The notes: generated by a model from the sequence alone, not told the origin. Counted from the first letter of the stretch, positions 22,701 to 43,683 are shown. The stretch: DNA of 64,000 bases from Moringa oleifera (GCA_021397835.1 JAJFZO010000168.1:1488001-1552000), one strand, 5' to 3'. Made by a program: numbers and translations.

Positions 22701-25420
22701 AAAAACCTCTACAATAATACATTTATATTGCCTTAACTAGTTCCATTCTCCTACATAATCTATGATGATGTCAAACAAACAACACGCAATATTCTTAAAT
22801 ATACACCAAATCAATAGTCCTAAATAGAAAAGACATCAACAATGAAATCAAATCATATCAAATATCATAAGTCTTTGGTATCATCATCTATTAAAGTAAC
22901 TATGAGCAATTTAAAAAGTTTGAGCATCATGCTCAACTCCACCACAATTATGACTCTTACAATGCAATTGATTAGGCATATTTAATAATCGAGAATGGCT
23001 TATCGTATCATGATACTATAGGTTTGGGTACTTTTATAGTGGCCTTACATGACTTATTATGGTGGCCTTTGCAATGCCAGCATAATGATATGATATAATA
23101 ATCAAGTCATCAACAAGATTAATTACTTCTTTTTCAGTAGCTTCAAGAACTATCTGTTTATTGCCAACCTTGCAAGCAACTACAAACATAATATTATAGA
23201 ACTTCATTTTCAAGTAAATGGCATTGATAGCAATGATCGATCAGTCACTGAAAGGAATCCCCTCAATTATTGCCTAAGAGTTATGAAGAACACTTAAATC
23301 GATTAATCTCATCCTTGATGCATATGTGAGCTATAGTGCTTGGATTAACTTTTTGCAACATGTGGTACTATAATGATAATTGTTAGTATGACTATACTGG
23401 ATTACCCTACATAAGACATAATATATGCTTTTTAACCTTCCAAACTTTGCTATATAATATTTATATGTCATATAGATATTTTTGTATCACCTGCAATATC
23501 TTTCAACTTAACGATTCTAATATTAGTAAACAACTTTTGGGCGATAAATTTACCCACTAATGGTAGAACTTACTTGTCAATGTTATCATTTAACTTTTCA
23601 ACAATGCAAGTGTGTGTTAAATCATGCCATTTAATTTGAAAGAATTAGCCTTGTGCTACTCTCACACCACAGATCTTCGATGCATAATTTTCTTCTTTAC
23701 AAATAATTTCAAAGTACATCACTTGTTAGATCTACTGACTTTAAATTCAAAGTTTTTAGTAAACACATGCACACTTACAAATTACTTCAACTCTTCTTGT
23801 TTGAAAAAAAAAAAAAAACTAACCTCTAGCAAGGATTTGAGTGAGAGCCATCAATTTTATAATAGAAAGCGAAGCAATACTTTATATATTAACACTCAAC
23901 ACACTATATCTTTCAAGAACATTATCACCTATACTACTATATGCTTTATGGCATGCGCGTAAGGCGTAAAGTGGGACAAAAGGTGGGGAAAAATGTAGAT
24001 ACTCATTATATTTATTATTGGGTTCTACTTCCAAAATGGGTTCACATTTCTCTTCATCAATAATAAAAGTAGGTTGATTAAGTTGAGTTTTTGCCCCAAG
24101 TATTCACACCCAATATCATAATTCATCAATTCATTCATATTGATCTCATTAGTATTCAGTATTCTGAGTCTCAATGAGAGTTTTATTATAGAGAATGATT
24201 TTGTTTAAAAAATTTCACCTTAAACATATGGATGGGATTGCATCACTAACTTGATTGTTATCGGTACAAAAATTAAAAGAATTGATTCGTTTTGAAATTT
24301 AACTATCACAAACTCTATGCTTATGTTAACAAAATTCTGCTCCACTAAATCCACAACTTATATGAGAAATTACATTGTTATTATATATATAACATAAATT
24401 CAATATTATCATTATTCACTAATTTAACTTTTAGTAAGGTTTTTTCAAACCATACTATTGTACACAGTACAAATTTATATTTATAGAAATTGATCTTCAC
24501 TTAAGATATAACCAAATAGAGCAATTATACATGTATTAAATGCTTGCAAATAATATATCCCCTACTTCTGAGAACCTTACTATTATAGTTAAAACTTTCT
24601 CTTACTTGGACCGTTAATCATTTTACCTTACAATAATTAGCATTTTGCAATGAATACATGAAATTATCTAAACCAATGCACAAAAATATTAAAGCATATA
24701 TGAAAACAAGTTACGATTTATTAAAGAATTATGATTTCATCAATGAAATGATGTTTTCCATGAATAAAGTACGATTTCATGAAGAAGCAATAGTTTTATA
24801 AATTCAGGTTAATTTTCGATTTAAGATAAGATTATATAAGGGCATGGTACAGTTTTATGATTTAAGATATGATTTTATTAATCTTGGTACAATTTAATGA
24901 TCATTACACGATATTTCTTTTGAAGTAACAAAATGAAAAATATGTCACAGTTTTTGATAATACAAAGTTTTGTTATTATTTAGAAGCATGCCTTTTACTC
25001 TTGAGACTCACCTCAATGCCTTCTGGTTTTGTAAAGTAAAGATTCACAAAAAAAAAATAAGAATCTTTTTTTTTAGGGTCTACAATGTATGATGAATGTA
25101 AGAAAGAACCAAGCAAAAAAAATTATGACTACGTTCGGTTCGTTTCTAGATGATACTTAGGTAGATCAAGGACTCCAACATAAAGAAAAAAAGAACGAAG
25201 TAAGAGAAAGCGAAGAGAGAAAAAGTATAAAAAGAGAGAAAGAAATCATTCAGATAACTTCTTTAAAATTTCATGTTCATTCAATCAAGGGATATATTTG
25301 CTTCATAATCCAAATAAGTGCTAAAAAAACTTGAGTTTTAGTAAAAGTGGTTGTTTTAACGAATAAAAAAGGGCAAGGTGCCATTTTTGGTAATTTTTTC
25401 TAACTTCAAATACCTACATC
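22700..25420 (-). mobile_element. Decayed MULE (MuDR-type) transposon, copy 2
   Basis: This stretch is collinear with the better preserved MULE at 38.6-41.6 kb, by direct comparison. Shared blocks include the region around 23220-23420 versus 39520-39720, 23630-23810 versus 39935-40110 (ATTTGAAAGAATT.GCCTTGTGC.ACTCTCAC on the plus strand), 24120-24185 versus 40390-40465, the acgATTTCATAA-rich block at 24700-24830 versus 40950-41050, and the AGTGCTAAAAAAACT block at 25318 versus 41471. On the minus strand the transposase region keeps only fragments (FVVACKVGNKQIV, then LIIISYHYAGIAKA near 23080-23190), with a deletion between them relative to copy 1 and several frameshifts. Element ends are not defined. 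Confidence 0.65.
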
Positions 25421-26230
25421 TTGCCAAAAATAAAAAGGCAATTTTAAAAGAATGAAAATTATAACAAGAGATAAAGTTAAAACTTACACTAAAAAATACT
25501 TGAATTTCACATGGATCAGTGCAAAAATTATGATATAGCTAAATGTGAGGTTATTATGTAAATTGATTAGATAATTTCAGCAACTTTAATGGCCTTACTC
25601 ATTCCTTCTAACCATTCTCTAAATGATTTTTCTATTTTTGATAACAAAAATATTATTCTTTTGTAATATGAACATTAAATAAAATACAAGAATAACATGA
25701 CTTTTCTAATATCATCGAAAGTATTTTTAATATTTCCACATAATATTAAATTATATATTTTGTTCTCATACAAAACTAATGGTAGTTCAAGTAAATAAAA
25801 AAGAAATAATGAATAATGATGAAATAAAGAAGTAAATAAGCTTCAGAAGAAAACATAACATAACTTCAATTGTTTTTAAGTTCAATATGTATCATCTTGA
25901 AAACATATCAAGAGGATTGAAAATGGATCATTTCTCAAACCAATAATAAGAATTACACTACAAAACATTAATAAATCAAAATTTCTTTTCTAGAAAGTAA
26001 TTAAAGACTATCACATCACATCAAGCTCATGTTCTTGCATTATTATTTACCAAAAATCTTTTTAAAATCATGTAAAAACCTAATACTAAGGGGAAAAAGT
26101 AAGGATATTTACAAAAAAATAATAAAAAAGATGTTTGGTAAAAATAAGATGTGCCATAGTTTACAAGTACCTCATAGTAAAAAAGTGTGAATTATAACAA
26201 AAATGAGGGATCATTTATTGGCTATAGTGC
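25421..26230. other. AT-rich spacer
   Basis: No gene, repeat or regulatory element recognised. Confidence 0.5.
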
Positions 26231-26239
26231 TTTACTTGT

Positions 26240-27075
26240 GCTAGAAAACATGGATGGGGTTACAGTTATGGTGATGTTGAAAAACTCATCGAGTAAACAT
26301 CCAAAATCTTGACATTAACTCCATACAAAAACCTTTGATAGAAGTTTGTATCTACCTTATATAATTTTTTCATTTTTATTATACACAAATGCCACCATCC
26401 AAATGTTACAACCTGCTTGATGAAGAACTCCAATGCACTCCACTTCAATTATATTTAGAATTCTTTGTGTCTTTATCTTACCATACAAAAGGTCATCATA
26501 ATAACAAGCCATATATTTCACATCATATACTAACCCAAGCAGCTATCCTACTCTTTTGGTGAAATCATTTGTAGTTTCAAGCGAGAATTTTGTAGTTAAT
26601 AGCTTTAAAATATAGGCCATGTCATAAAGGCCATGAAAAGTTACCATCTTCAATTTCATGAGAGTAGACATGATAGACTTTGCATAGTTTATCCATGAAG
26701 ACTCTCAAATCGATCATATCTTTCATCATCTTTTCAAGACTCATTCTATTTTTTATCAAAAGATCCAGAAAAACCTTAATGTGCATATCATTTTTAGGTT
26801 AATTAGCAAAATTGAATTGCCAAGTAATGTATTTCTCTCTGCCATTGTTATAGTATGATGCCACAATTGAATTAAAATTGTATTGTCAACATTATACCTA
26901 ACATTTTCATATAACATTTTCTCCCTGTATATCTAAGAGTATGTCAAACACAACCCGGGAACTCGATGCAACTAATAAAAACATTAAACCTACACAATGC
27001 TACACTAAAGATGATCATCTTGCTCCCAAGATTATCCTCCAAGCCTTTTTGACAACCATATTAGTTATGGGCTTA
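26240..27075 (-). pseudogene. CAF1-like (CCR4-NOT) deadenylase pseudogene
   Basis: Read on the minus strand through several frames, the region aligns in order with plant CAF1 (POP2-type) deadenylases, the DEDD poly(A) ribonucleases of the CCR4-NOT complex. Landmarks: KPITNMVVKKAWRIILGAR (about 27018-27074), SCIEFPGCV (about 26950-26975, family DTEFPG), REKYITWQFNFAN (about 26810-26850), VTFHGLYDMAYILKLLT (about 26595-26645), VYDVKYMACY, and VECIGVLHQAGCNIW (about 26395-26440). Frameshifts and stops occur in every third of the gene. The first catalytic Asp of DTE is Cys, and the last (HQAGSD) is Asn; the Asp of FHGLYD remains. Plant CAF1 genes are usually intronless, so lack of introns does not prove a retrocopy. 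It lies about 2 kb upstream of the demethylase gene on the opposite strand. Confidence 0.8.
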
Positions 27076-28967
27076 GTCTCAAAGAAAAGAAGATGACGCT
27101 CAAGAAAGTTTAGAGGGGAGGGAGGGAGAAATGGGGGAAGAGGAAAGGTCCCGTGAAAATCCTCACATTTATTTTGAGTGACAAATCGAATCCTCATATT
27201 CACTATCGATCAATACCAATCCTGATGTTTGTATATCTATTAAAACAAACTATGATTTAACATTTTGGTCATGATGTTGATGATTTACGAAGGGCAAAAA
27301 TGAGTTTTCAAATTTGTTCATTCTTGTTAACCATTATTCTTCTTCTTTTATTCATTCTTGCTCTCTCTTAAAAAAAAAGATCAAAGAACTCTATTATAAA
27401 TCTATATTTTCTTTTCTTTTCGGATTTTAATCTGCAATTTTGAAGTCTAATAGATCCTAAAATTAGACTTTGTCATAGAGATTCAAGAAAGAGAAGATGA
27501 TTCTTTATCCCTCTCTCACTTACGCATTTGTCGTTATAAAGAAAAAATAAAAAAAATCTAAAATTTCAAATTAAAATCCCACCTCACTGTAAAATCTTAT
27601 TCATTTCACTGATTTTTGCACCAGAAGAGCTAAGTAAATATTTGGCATGGAAAAAGGAAATATTCATTAACCAGATTTCACACATATCCAGTATATTATT
27701 TTCTAACGGGTCGGGTGAAGATTTTTTTAGCCTTTTCCGGAGCAGACCAAACCCGAGCAGTGGCATGAAGACGTAATTAAGAAGAAAATGAAGGCCAATC
27801 TCATTGAGGCACACCAAACGATGGCAAGAACAGTAATAAATCGCAAAAGAAGGGGTTTACCTAATAGGAAAAGGGCACAGCTTGCTGTGGACTGTAGTGA
27901 TGAGGTGTCCCTGGTTTTATCACGAGAGGAGTGGGGTTGTGGTTGGTTGGTTTCACCGATTTCGGTTAATACTGCGTGCGTTCGGGCGGGTTCTTCTTGA
28001 CCCTCTCTCTCTCTATATGTACACATAAATATATATATATATATATCTATAGGTTCCGTTTTCTTTAACTTGTTTTTTTTTAACACTTTGTCTTTCTCTT
28101 AGATCCAAATTCCTCGTTCAAGGACAAGTCCTTATCCTACCTGGTCACTGCTTTTTCTGTTTGTTTCCATGCATTTATTTGACAGAAAATCTCAATATTA
28201 GTAATATTATATGATATACTGTTTCAGTTTAATTACCATAGAGCTATAAAACAAAATCCTGATTGTAGAGAAAAGAATAAAAAGGGAAACAGTTCAAGTA
28301 CATCTACGCGTCCGCCAACTTGGAATCCTAGCCGTTCCTAAGGTACCCTTCTGCACCTCTGAGTTTCTTTGATGATTATTAAAAACTAAAAAAAGAATAG
28401 ATAAGGGAATCTGTATTTTATTATTAAATTAATTCTTCCAAATCTTTGTATTTGTTATCGCTTGCTTCCTGTGTTATTTATTCCTGTTATTTATTTTTCA
28501 GCTTTGATACGGTTTACTTGGTCAATTTGGTACTTTTGTGTCTTCTAAATCAATTTGGATTTGAATGAATGTATTAGTTCATGCGAATTTGTTGAGGGAA
28601 ATTCAGGGAAGTTGAGATTGGATAGGTATATGCAATTGAAACATCTTAATTTTACTTCCAATCTTTTCTATTTATGCTAATGGAGCTTCTTTAAAGTGGA
28701 ACATGAAGTCCCTTTAGGATTTGGGTTTCAGAGTTTTTGTGGATTTGGGCCACTGATTGTTTTCTTTCTGTTCATGCATGGGATTTTATAGGATATATAT
28801 AACTTAATTCCTTGGTGAAAACTAGAATCTGTATCTGCCAGCAACTTTTGATTAATTGGGTCTTCTCTATATTTCTCCCTTTAGGTTGGTGAAAAATTTT
28901 GTTCTGCAATCTGCAGGATTAGATTGTCAAGGTAGCTCCTTTAATTTGTTTGCTTTAAGTCCAGCCA
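27076..28967 (+). promoter_or_regulatory. Promoter and 5' UTR region of the JmjC demethylase gene
   Basis: A (CT)n tract followed by an (AT)n tract lies at about 28000-28050 and may mark the core promoter, but no definite TATA box can be assigned. A plausible 5' UTR intron runs from a donor near 28340 (TAAG|gtaccc) to an acceptor near 28918 (ctgcag|GATTAG). An in-frame TAA at 28956-28958 lies just upstream of the chosen ATG, limiting the reading frame. The 70-codon plus-strand open frame at 27788-28000 shows no domain and is not called. Confidence 0.4.
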
Positions 28968-36769
<7,802 letters not shown>

Positions 36770-38580
36770 CTGCAGGAATAATAAAGAAAGGTCCTATCAA
36801 TTTTTGTTTCGGCTTTCTTATTCTGTTGCCCATTAGTTAGGCCCATTCTTTTGACAATTGGACGAAGGGACAGAGTGATCCAGGAGACTGAGTCATGCAC
36901 AGATATTTGCAATGTGCCAGCCGTGACTTGGTGTCCTGATTCATTGATGTGGTTAACCAATACAGAGAAAGTGAATTAGTTTGTACATTAGAATTAGAAA
37001 ATTTTACTAACATCTCTGAAATACATCTTTTTCTAGTACAAAATGAATCGTTTTATTTTACGGGAATTTTATTTCCTGCTATCTTACATCCTGTGTGATT
37101 CATATCTACCAACCTTAAGTTCTGAAATGCCTGAATGACTTCTGGATAACTTCTGTGATAAATGTTGAGGATAGAGAACGAGCATATAGGTAGCATCCTG
37201 CATCTTTTTTTTTGCTCTGCATCTTCTCTGATAAATGTAGAGGATAGAGAATGAGCACATAGGTAACGTCCTAAATTTTTTTTTTCTTTTTTGGCAGAAA
37301 GGATTATGTTTTCTAGATATATAAGAGATGATAACTTTAGCATTCCATTTACTGTTGTTAATATGCATTTGCTAACACTAACAGATGGGTTTAGTATCAA
37401 ATCATTATGTAGGTTGGTGGGTCCTTATTAAGTCCCTGATCTGCAGCAACAAATGGGAAAGAGTTTAATGGCGCGTGTTCAGAGGAGAATAGGAATAATT
37501 TTATTTTTTTATTATGAAGTTAAAATAATATTATGTGAATTGTGAGTGAATTTAAAGTTAAAAAATGAGAATGATAATTTTAAACTTTTCATAAAATTGA
37601 TATTTTCATCCTAAAATTTTAAGTAAATTATAATTTTACTCCTTCAATTTTTTAAATATCTGAATAAAATAATTTTTAAAATATCATACAGATGTCTTAA
37701 TTTTTTATGTTATTTTTCACTAAAAATATATATAAATAAAATAAAAAATAAAAATTTATTTATTGTTGTTACAAAAATAATGTTTAGTTTTTATTTTGTA
37801 TTTATTTTAAAAAATATAATTTTAAGTAATATTTATCTATATTTTTAATATTATAATAATTATTAAAATATATAATACAATTTTTAATTAAAAATATATA
37901 AATTTATTCAAATGTTATATAAATAAATTTGTTACTTTAATTTATGATAAGTAAATATACCATAATTTTATTGAGACCAAAGAATCAATTAGGTCCAAAG
38001 TCATTTTTCTTCCGGCGAAATCTCCTATTTCCTAACAATAGATAAGGATGAGCATAATTCGGTTAAAACCAAAAAAAAAAAAAAAAAAACTTATAAATCA
38101 AATTAGTTTTAGTTAATTTAGTTTAACTTTTTAATTTTGAATTAGCTTATAAATTGGTTTTTTTGGTCAGTTTTCAGTTAAATTATTTTTAATAGATCAA
38201 AAAATTGATTTTAATTTTAATGATTAATTAATTTTATTAATACTAATAATAATAATTTTTTCTTTTAAAAAATATAAAATTTGAGTTTAAAAAAACTCTT
38301 CAATTTGTTTAGTCACCGATTAAATCAATAAAAAATAGTTTAATTTTAATCGATTATTTTTTTATATTAAATCAGTTTTCAATTATTTTTTAAAAAAAAT
38401 TAGTTAATTTGATTTTTAAAATTTTTAGACCGAACTAATTGAATTAATCATTTTATCAATTAAATTTAATCAGTTATTTTTAATACTTGGATGATTTTTA
38501 TTTTTTTTAAAATTTAATTAATTTAATTTTTAAACCAAATCTTTCGGATTAATCGAATGATCACCTTAACAATAAAGGTC
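36770..38580. other. 3' flank of the JmjC gene and AT-rich spacer
   Basis: The first few hundred bases are the likely 3' UTR. An imperfect tandem duplication of about 73 bp lies at 37151-37296. From about 37500 on the sequence is extremely AT-rich, with an A-run at about 38070-38090. No gene is recognised. Confidence 0.5.
37151..37296. repeat. About 73-bp imperfect tandem duplication
   Basis: TTCTGTGATAAATGTTGAGG at 37151 is repeated as TTCTCTGATAAATGTAGAGG at 37224; both are followed by ATAGAGAA(C/T)GAGCA(T/C)ATAGGTA and a T-run. The copies differ at many sites, so it is older than the 396-bp duplication. Confidence 0.8.
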
Positions 38581-39078
38581 ATAGGTTGTTCCTTCATTTA
38601 TCACATTGCCAAAGTTTTGTTGAAGATCACCTTCGGATTAGTACACAATTTGTCAAGTTAATGCAAGAAGTCATAATGAATACTAAGAATATTATCGACA
38701 AAATAATCAATGTCACTTGGAAGCTGTTAGTGTATTTGCATATCGCAAAAGATCAGCTTGAAACTCCTTACAAATGTAAGTACATTCAATAAGATTCACA
38801 ATTGCCTCTTTACATTTGTACCTAACTAAAAATACATTTCAATCAACATTAGAAGCTGTCATTTGTAATAAAACTTTTTGTCTTTCAGTCATCAATAAGT
38901 GAACCTATTCTATTAGTTGTGACCTCTAAACCTTAGCTTTCTCGAGTCGATCAGAAAACCAACATTGCATCATGTCTCGAATGAATTCCAATAGAGATGT
39001 CACAGGTAACTCGCAAGCAAATCGGAGACACGAATTCGAACTCTTGGCTATATTAGTGATCATGAGTTGATATCGTCT

Positions 39079-39588
39079 CTAGGGACAATACACACATGAC
39101 GATTTTCTCGGATCTTCCTTCATGATATATTCAAAGGCTTTAGGGTGATTAACTTGTAGCTCAGTCATTAATTTATTAAATTCATATTCTCGATTTGCCC
39201 TAACTACACTATAAAATATTTTAGATACATCTTCCTTCTTGAATTTATTTTTTATATTTTGAACCATATGCCATGAACATAAACCATGACAAGAATCAAG
39301 AAAGATCTTTGCGATGCCATTTGCAATACTGGCATAACGATCTGATATAACAATCAAGTGCTCAACTGAACCTATAGCTTTTTTCATTTGTCGTAAAAAC
39401 CACTCCCATACTTCATAGTTCTCGGAGTCACTATAATCCAATACTAGTGGATATATCTGTTCATTCTCATCTTTGCACGCCGCTACAAATATTACACCGT
39501 GGAACCTTCTTTTTAGGTGAGTAGCATCGATAGCAATGACCGGTCTGATTACTAAATAAAACCCCCTCAATGATTGTTCAAAAGCCAC
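39079..39588 (-). pseudogene. MULE transposase catalytic domain remnant
   Basis: An open frame of about 169 codons matches the MULE transposase domain: IAIDATHLKRRFHGVIFVA carrying the first catalytic Asp, CKDENEQIYPL, the ENYEVWEWFL segment, HLIVISDRYASIANGI carrying the second Asp, and HGLCSWHMVQNIKNKF with the conserved C-x-x-H. The frame ends with a stop soon after the domain. A further block of the same protein lies downstream in another frame. It is a piece of the element at 38590-41580, not a host gene; domesticated MULE genes such as FAR1/FHY3 or MUSTANG would have intact reading frames. Confidence 0.85.
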
Positions 39589-39879
39589 AAAGAAATACTT
39601 AAATCGATTAGTTCCATCTTCAATGCATATGTGAGCCCTAGTTTTCGGATTAATTATTTACAACATGTGGCAATATGACGGCAATTATTGATATGACTCA
39701 ATTAGGTCACCATATGTAAAAGACAATGCATACTCTTTAACCTTTCAAGCTTTACTATATAAAATTTGTATGCTATAGAGTTCTTTCATATCACCCATGA
39801 TTTCTTTCGGCTTAGTGATTCTAGCATTAGTAAACAACCTTTAAGCCACAATTTCTCCAATAACGGCAGAACTTGCTTA

Positions 39880-40080
39880 TCAATGCCGTCGATGCAACTC
39901 TTCAACTGCACAAGTGTGTGTCAAATCACACCTTCTAATTTGAAAGAATTGCCCTTGTGCAACTCTCACAACATGAATCTTCCATGCACAATTTCTTTCT
40001 CTACAAGCAATCTCAAATAATGATTTATCATATCTAACGACTCTAAATTCAAAGTTCTCAGTTAAAGCATGCACACCCAA
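39880..40080 (-). pseudogene. MuDR-type DNA-binding domain remnant
   Basis: The minus-strand frame reads F-R-V-V-R-Y-D-K-S-L-F-E-I-A-C-R-E-R-N-C-A-W-K-I-H, then QGQFFQIRRCDLTHTCAVEE, the pattern of the DBD_Tnp_Mut domain (C-x(5)-C-x-W-x-I-x..H-x-C). It lies directly upstream of the catalytic domain in the same element, in a different frame. Confidence 0.75.
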
Positions 40081-41580
40081 AAATCACTTCAGCTCTTTTT
40101 TGTTTAGGAAAAACTGATCTCTATCAATGGTGTCAATTGGAGTCACTGATTCTATAGTAGAAGTTAATGCAAGACCGTATAATTCAGCATCCAACACATT
40201 ATACTATCTGACAACACCATCAATTGAATTTTTATGTACTTCCGAGTATGTAACTAAGACATAAGGTGGGATATGACATAAGTTCTCATTCAATTCTTCA
40301 TTGTCATGTTCTACTTTTGGAATAAGTTTAAAATGATCCTCATTAGTAGGTTCAGCAAGTTGAGTTTTCATAATTGGGTCTTCACACCCAATATCATTGT
40401 CTATCCGCTCATTCAAGTTGATCTCATCAGCATGGATTTCATAGGTATGCTAAGTGTCAATGAGAGTCTCACTATGAAAGAATGGTTTGATGCCATGAAC
40501 ATCTAATTCAACAGTTGGATTACTCTCAAAACAAAAATTAAAAAGATTGATTCATTTTAAAATTCCACCTTCACATAAACTTTGTCTATTCGTAACAAAA
40601 TTTCTCTCCATTAAATCAACAATCACACAGGGTATGCTGTTATCGTACAACATAAACTCAACATCATCATCATTCACTAACTCAATTTTGATGGTTGTTT
40701 TTTCAGAACTTACTATGGTATGCAGTACAACATTAATATTAGAGAAATCAACCTCTACATAAGATTTAACCAAATTCAACAACTGCACATATGTCAAACC
40801 CTTCGGAACAATATAAACTTTAGTTTTGATAGCTTTGCCAATACACTTAAAACTACCACTGGACTCAGACTACTCACCATTCCAAGTTACAATTATCCAC
40901 ATTTTGCAATGCCAAGAAAGCATTTCAAATTATCAAGCATGATTGCATAAACTTGTTACGATTTTATGAGCACGATTTCATAAACTTGTCACAATTTTAT
41001 AAGATAAGGTGCGAATTGCATAATGATGTTACTATAAATCAAGTAAGGCACGATTTTCAAACATATCTATTCACATATATAATTGAGGGCACAAATTATA
41101 TTTAAGTTACATTGTTGTTCAAAAGTATACTTGTCACCCTTTTCACCCATTCGAGCACGTTCTGATTTTGAAGACAAATAAGTTGTGAAAAAATGAGCTT
41201 GAAAAATATATTGTGAAAAACACAAGCTTCCTTCTCTATTCAAGACAACTAGGCAAAAATATCAGTGGCTACCTTCAATTCCTTCTTTGGATCTTGGATA
41301 CAAAAGCGGGAAGAAAAAAACTAAAACAGAGAGCGAAGAAAGACAAAGCTCAAAGAGAGAGAGACCTCAAAAAGAGAGTATTCAGACAAATCTCCTCAAA
41401 TTTTGAGTTATTTAATTTTGAGGATATCATTGTCTTTTGTAAATGTATTTTTGTCTTTTCAATATATATAAGTGCTAAAAAAACTAACTTAGTAAAAGAA
41501 TTTTTTTTTGCCAAAAAAAAAAAAAGTAACGGGATGCCAATTTTGGCAATTTCCTCTCTAACCTTTGCCTAGTGACCTTG

Positions 41581-43680
41581 AGATATAAGGGCACATACTC
41601 TTCGGCGTGCCTTTCCTCCAAATTACTGCCACGATAACTCTTCCAAGTCGTCTTACAATGGTGAACTGGTTGCATGTATTAGACACAACAAAAGGAACTA
41701 TAGTGATGCAGTAGGAAGAATTGAGCGCCAACAACATAGTGGCGAAGTGACAACAACGGAAGAAGCTTAATGAACAATTCGTCAAACTGCGAATTAAGAC
41801 CACCTTAGTCTAATCTTCCTACATGGGTCTTTTTGTAGCTGAAATTAGAGTCAAAGTACAGATACAGAAAGGTGAGAGAAAAAGGTGCTACAGATTGGTT
41901 AAGGTAGCAAAAAACGTGAAGAAATTTTTAAAAAGATTTGCAAATACCCTCGACGTTAATGTTGGTTTTCGCTAATGTTATGCATCGAGGTTGTTTGGTT
42001 AATTTTAATTATTATAAAATTTGTAACATTATTTTTGGAATATTAAAGTTCTATTTATCATCTAGAGTAAACATAAAGGTTTCATGAAATGTTAATTCAA
42101 GTTTTTTTTTTCAATATTTATTTGGAATTTATTGATGCATCTAAGCTTAAATTTTCAAATTTATATTTAAATTATATTATTTCAAAATATTAATATTTAA
42201 TAATTTAATAATTTTAAATTTTAAAAATATATTAATATTAATAATTCTTATCTATATAATTTTAAGTTTCAAATTCAATAACATTTTATATAAATTTTAA
42301 ATTGGTGATTTTATTTTTTTTTACATTTCAACTTAATTTTTATATCAATAAATTTAAATTCAATAATAGATCTAATCTTAAAATTCTAGAGATTTAAATT
42401 GTTAATTTAAATTTTAAATTTAATGATTATTTTAATTTGAAAGTATTGATCATATAAATGAACTAATTAACTCTTTAAAAAAAAATCTCCCTTTATAATG
42501 TAAATAAAATATGAACATAGCTCTCCTCAATAACAAATAATATAATTGAATCTAATAATTTTTTTAATGACAAAATTATATAAAATCTTAATATTTATTT
42601 TAAATTATATATATATATATAATTTTGATGTTAAAAAAGTGATAAGTTTTTAGTCTATCAATGTGAACTAAATTGAATTCTGTAAAAAAAAATCAAAATA
42701 TTTAGACATTCAATAAATTTTAGCTTGATAGATATTTAATCTACCAAGATTTAAAAAAAAAATTTAGATTTTTGGAGTACTAAAAATATTTTTTAAAAAT
42801 AATACCACAAAAAATTTTAAAATAAATCATGAATTAAAATTTGTTCGAATTTGAAGATGAAAATGTAATGTATAATTTATTTGAATCACTTTTTTAAATA
42901 TTTCAATAATAAAAATATTTTTAATGTTTTATAACTACTTAAGTTAAATTTTAATTTAAATTAAATTAATAAATTAAAGTTTGATTTATTTTTTTTAAAC
43001 ATGAATTTTTTTTTTTTTTTTTGTTAATACATGATGAACATCAAGGTTTCATTTAACCTTTATCCTTCTTTTAAAATAAAATATGACTTCATGTATTTGT
43101 GAAAAGATTTTGTTATTGAAAACAATACTTATATACTAATTTAATAATTTAGTTATCATAACATAATAAATAATTCAAAATTTAATTTAAAATATTAAGA
43201 TATACTAAACCTTATTTTATATAATGCATATAAAATATAAAAAGTTAGTTGAAAATACAGCAGTCAATTATTTCCAGTAAATTGCACAAATTTTAAACCA
43301 AACAGAGAATGATTAGCCCCCAAAAACAGCTAAACTAACAAGAATGGTTGGTTTGTCTGCCTGTGGAGACCAAAATTCTGTGGAGAATTAGTAGAGGAAA
43401 TAGATATAACAATTAACAACATCAACTTCAAGGAAGCACTCCTTTTTGTTACTTTTTGGATTCCCAAAGAATGCAACAGTGTCAAACGAGAGAGCCCAAT
43501 TTATCCCATAAGGAACTGATTGATATGCACAGACTTCCATCAAAGAGGAAATGGAAATCCATATAAGAAGACAAGAAAGCAAGAACCCATCAGAAAACGA
43601 GCCTACCACAGATCATTAACACTAGTCCTCTGTTCGCTTTGATTCTCTTCAACTTATTTGGATAAGAGAGGAGAAGCTGA
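41581..43680. other. AT-rich spacer
   Basis: Very AT-rich with short AT tracts (about 42608-42620) and a T-run near 43007-43022. A 73-codon minus-strand frame (43388-43609) immediately downstream of the FAS1 gene probably belongs to its 3' UTR. No gene is supported. Confidence 0.5.
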
Positions 43681-43683
43681 CCA

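Larger units (their letters stand above)
38590..41580 (-). mobile_element. MULE (MuDR-type) DNA transposon, degraded, copy 1
   Basis: Minus-strand coding blocks follow the standard MuDR protein order: an N-terminal segment with VNDDDVEFML (40552-40797), a MuDR DNA-binding domain (39880-40080: ENFEFRVVRYDKSLFEIAC, then C-x-W-K-I-H), the MULE transposase domain (39079-39588), a C-terminal block with NIAKSSNS..ELPVTSLLEFIRDM (about 38945-39080) and a decayed SWIM finger (CKEFQADLLRYANTL, about 38730-38790). Stops and frameshifts separate the blocks, so it is not autonomous. Terminal inverted repeats and a target duplication were not found; end coordinates mark coding and collinear homology with copy 2. 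Confidence 0.8.

Noticed and set aside
26240..27075. CAF1 region as a functional, intron-containing gene
   Set aside because: The breaks are not at GT-AG sites and two catalytic positions are changed.
27788..28000. 70-codon plus-strand frame upstream of the demethylase
   Set aside because: No recognisable domain, followed directly by CT/AT promoter-like repeats; its composition looks incidental.
41213..41572. 119-codon plus-strand frame at the end of MULE copy 1
   Set aside because: It runs through low-complexity purine-rich and A-run sequence shared with the non-coding end of the other MULE.
43388..43609. 73-codon minus-strand frame with a hydrophobic N terminus downstream of the FAS1 gene
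   Set aside because: It lies where the FAS1 3' UTR is expected and has no family resemblance; a small secreted peptide cannot be excluded but is not supported.
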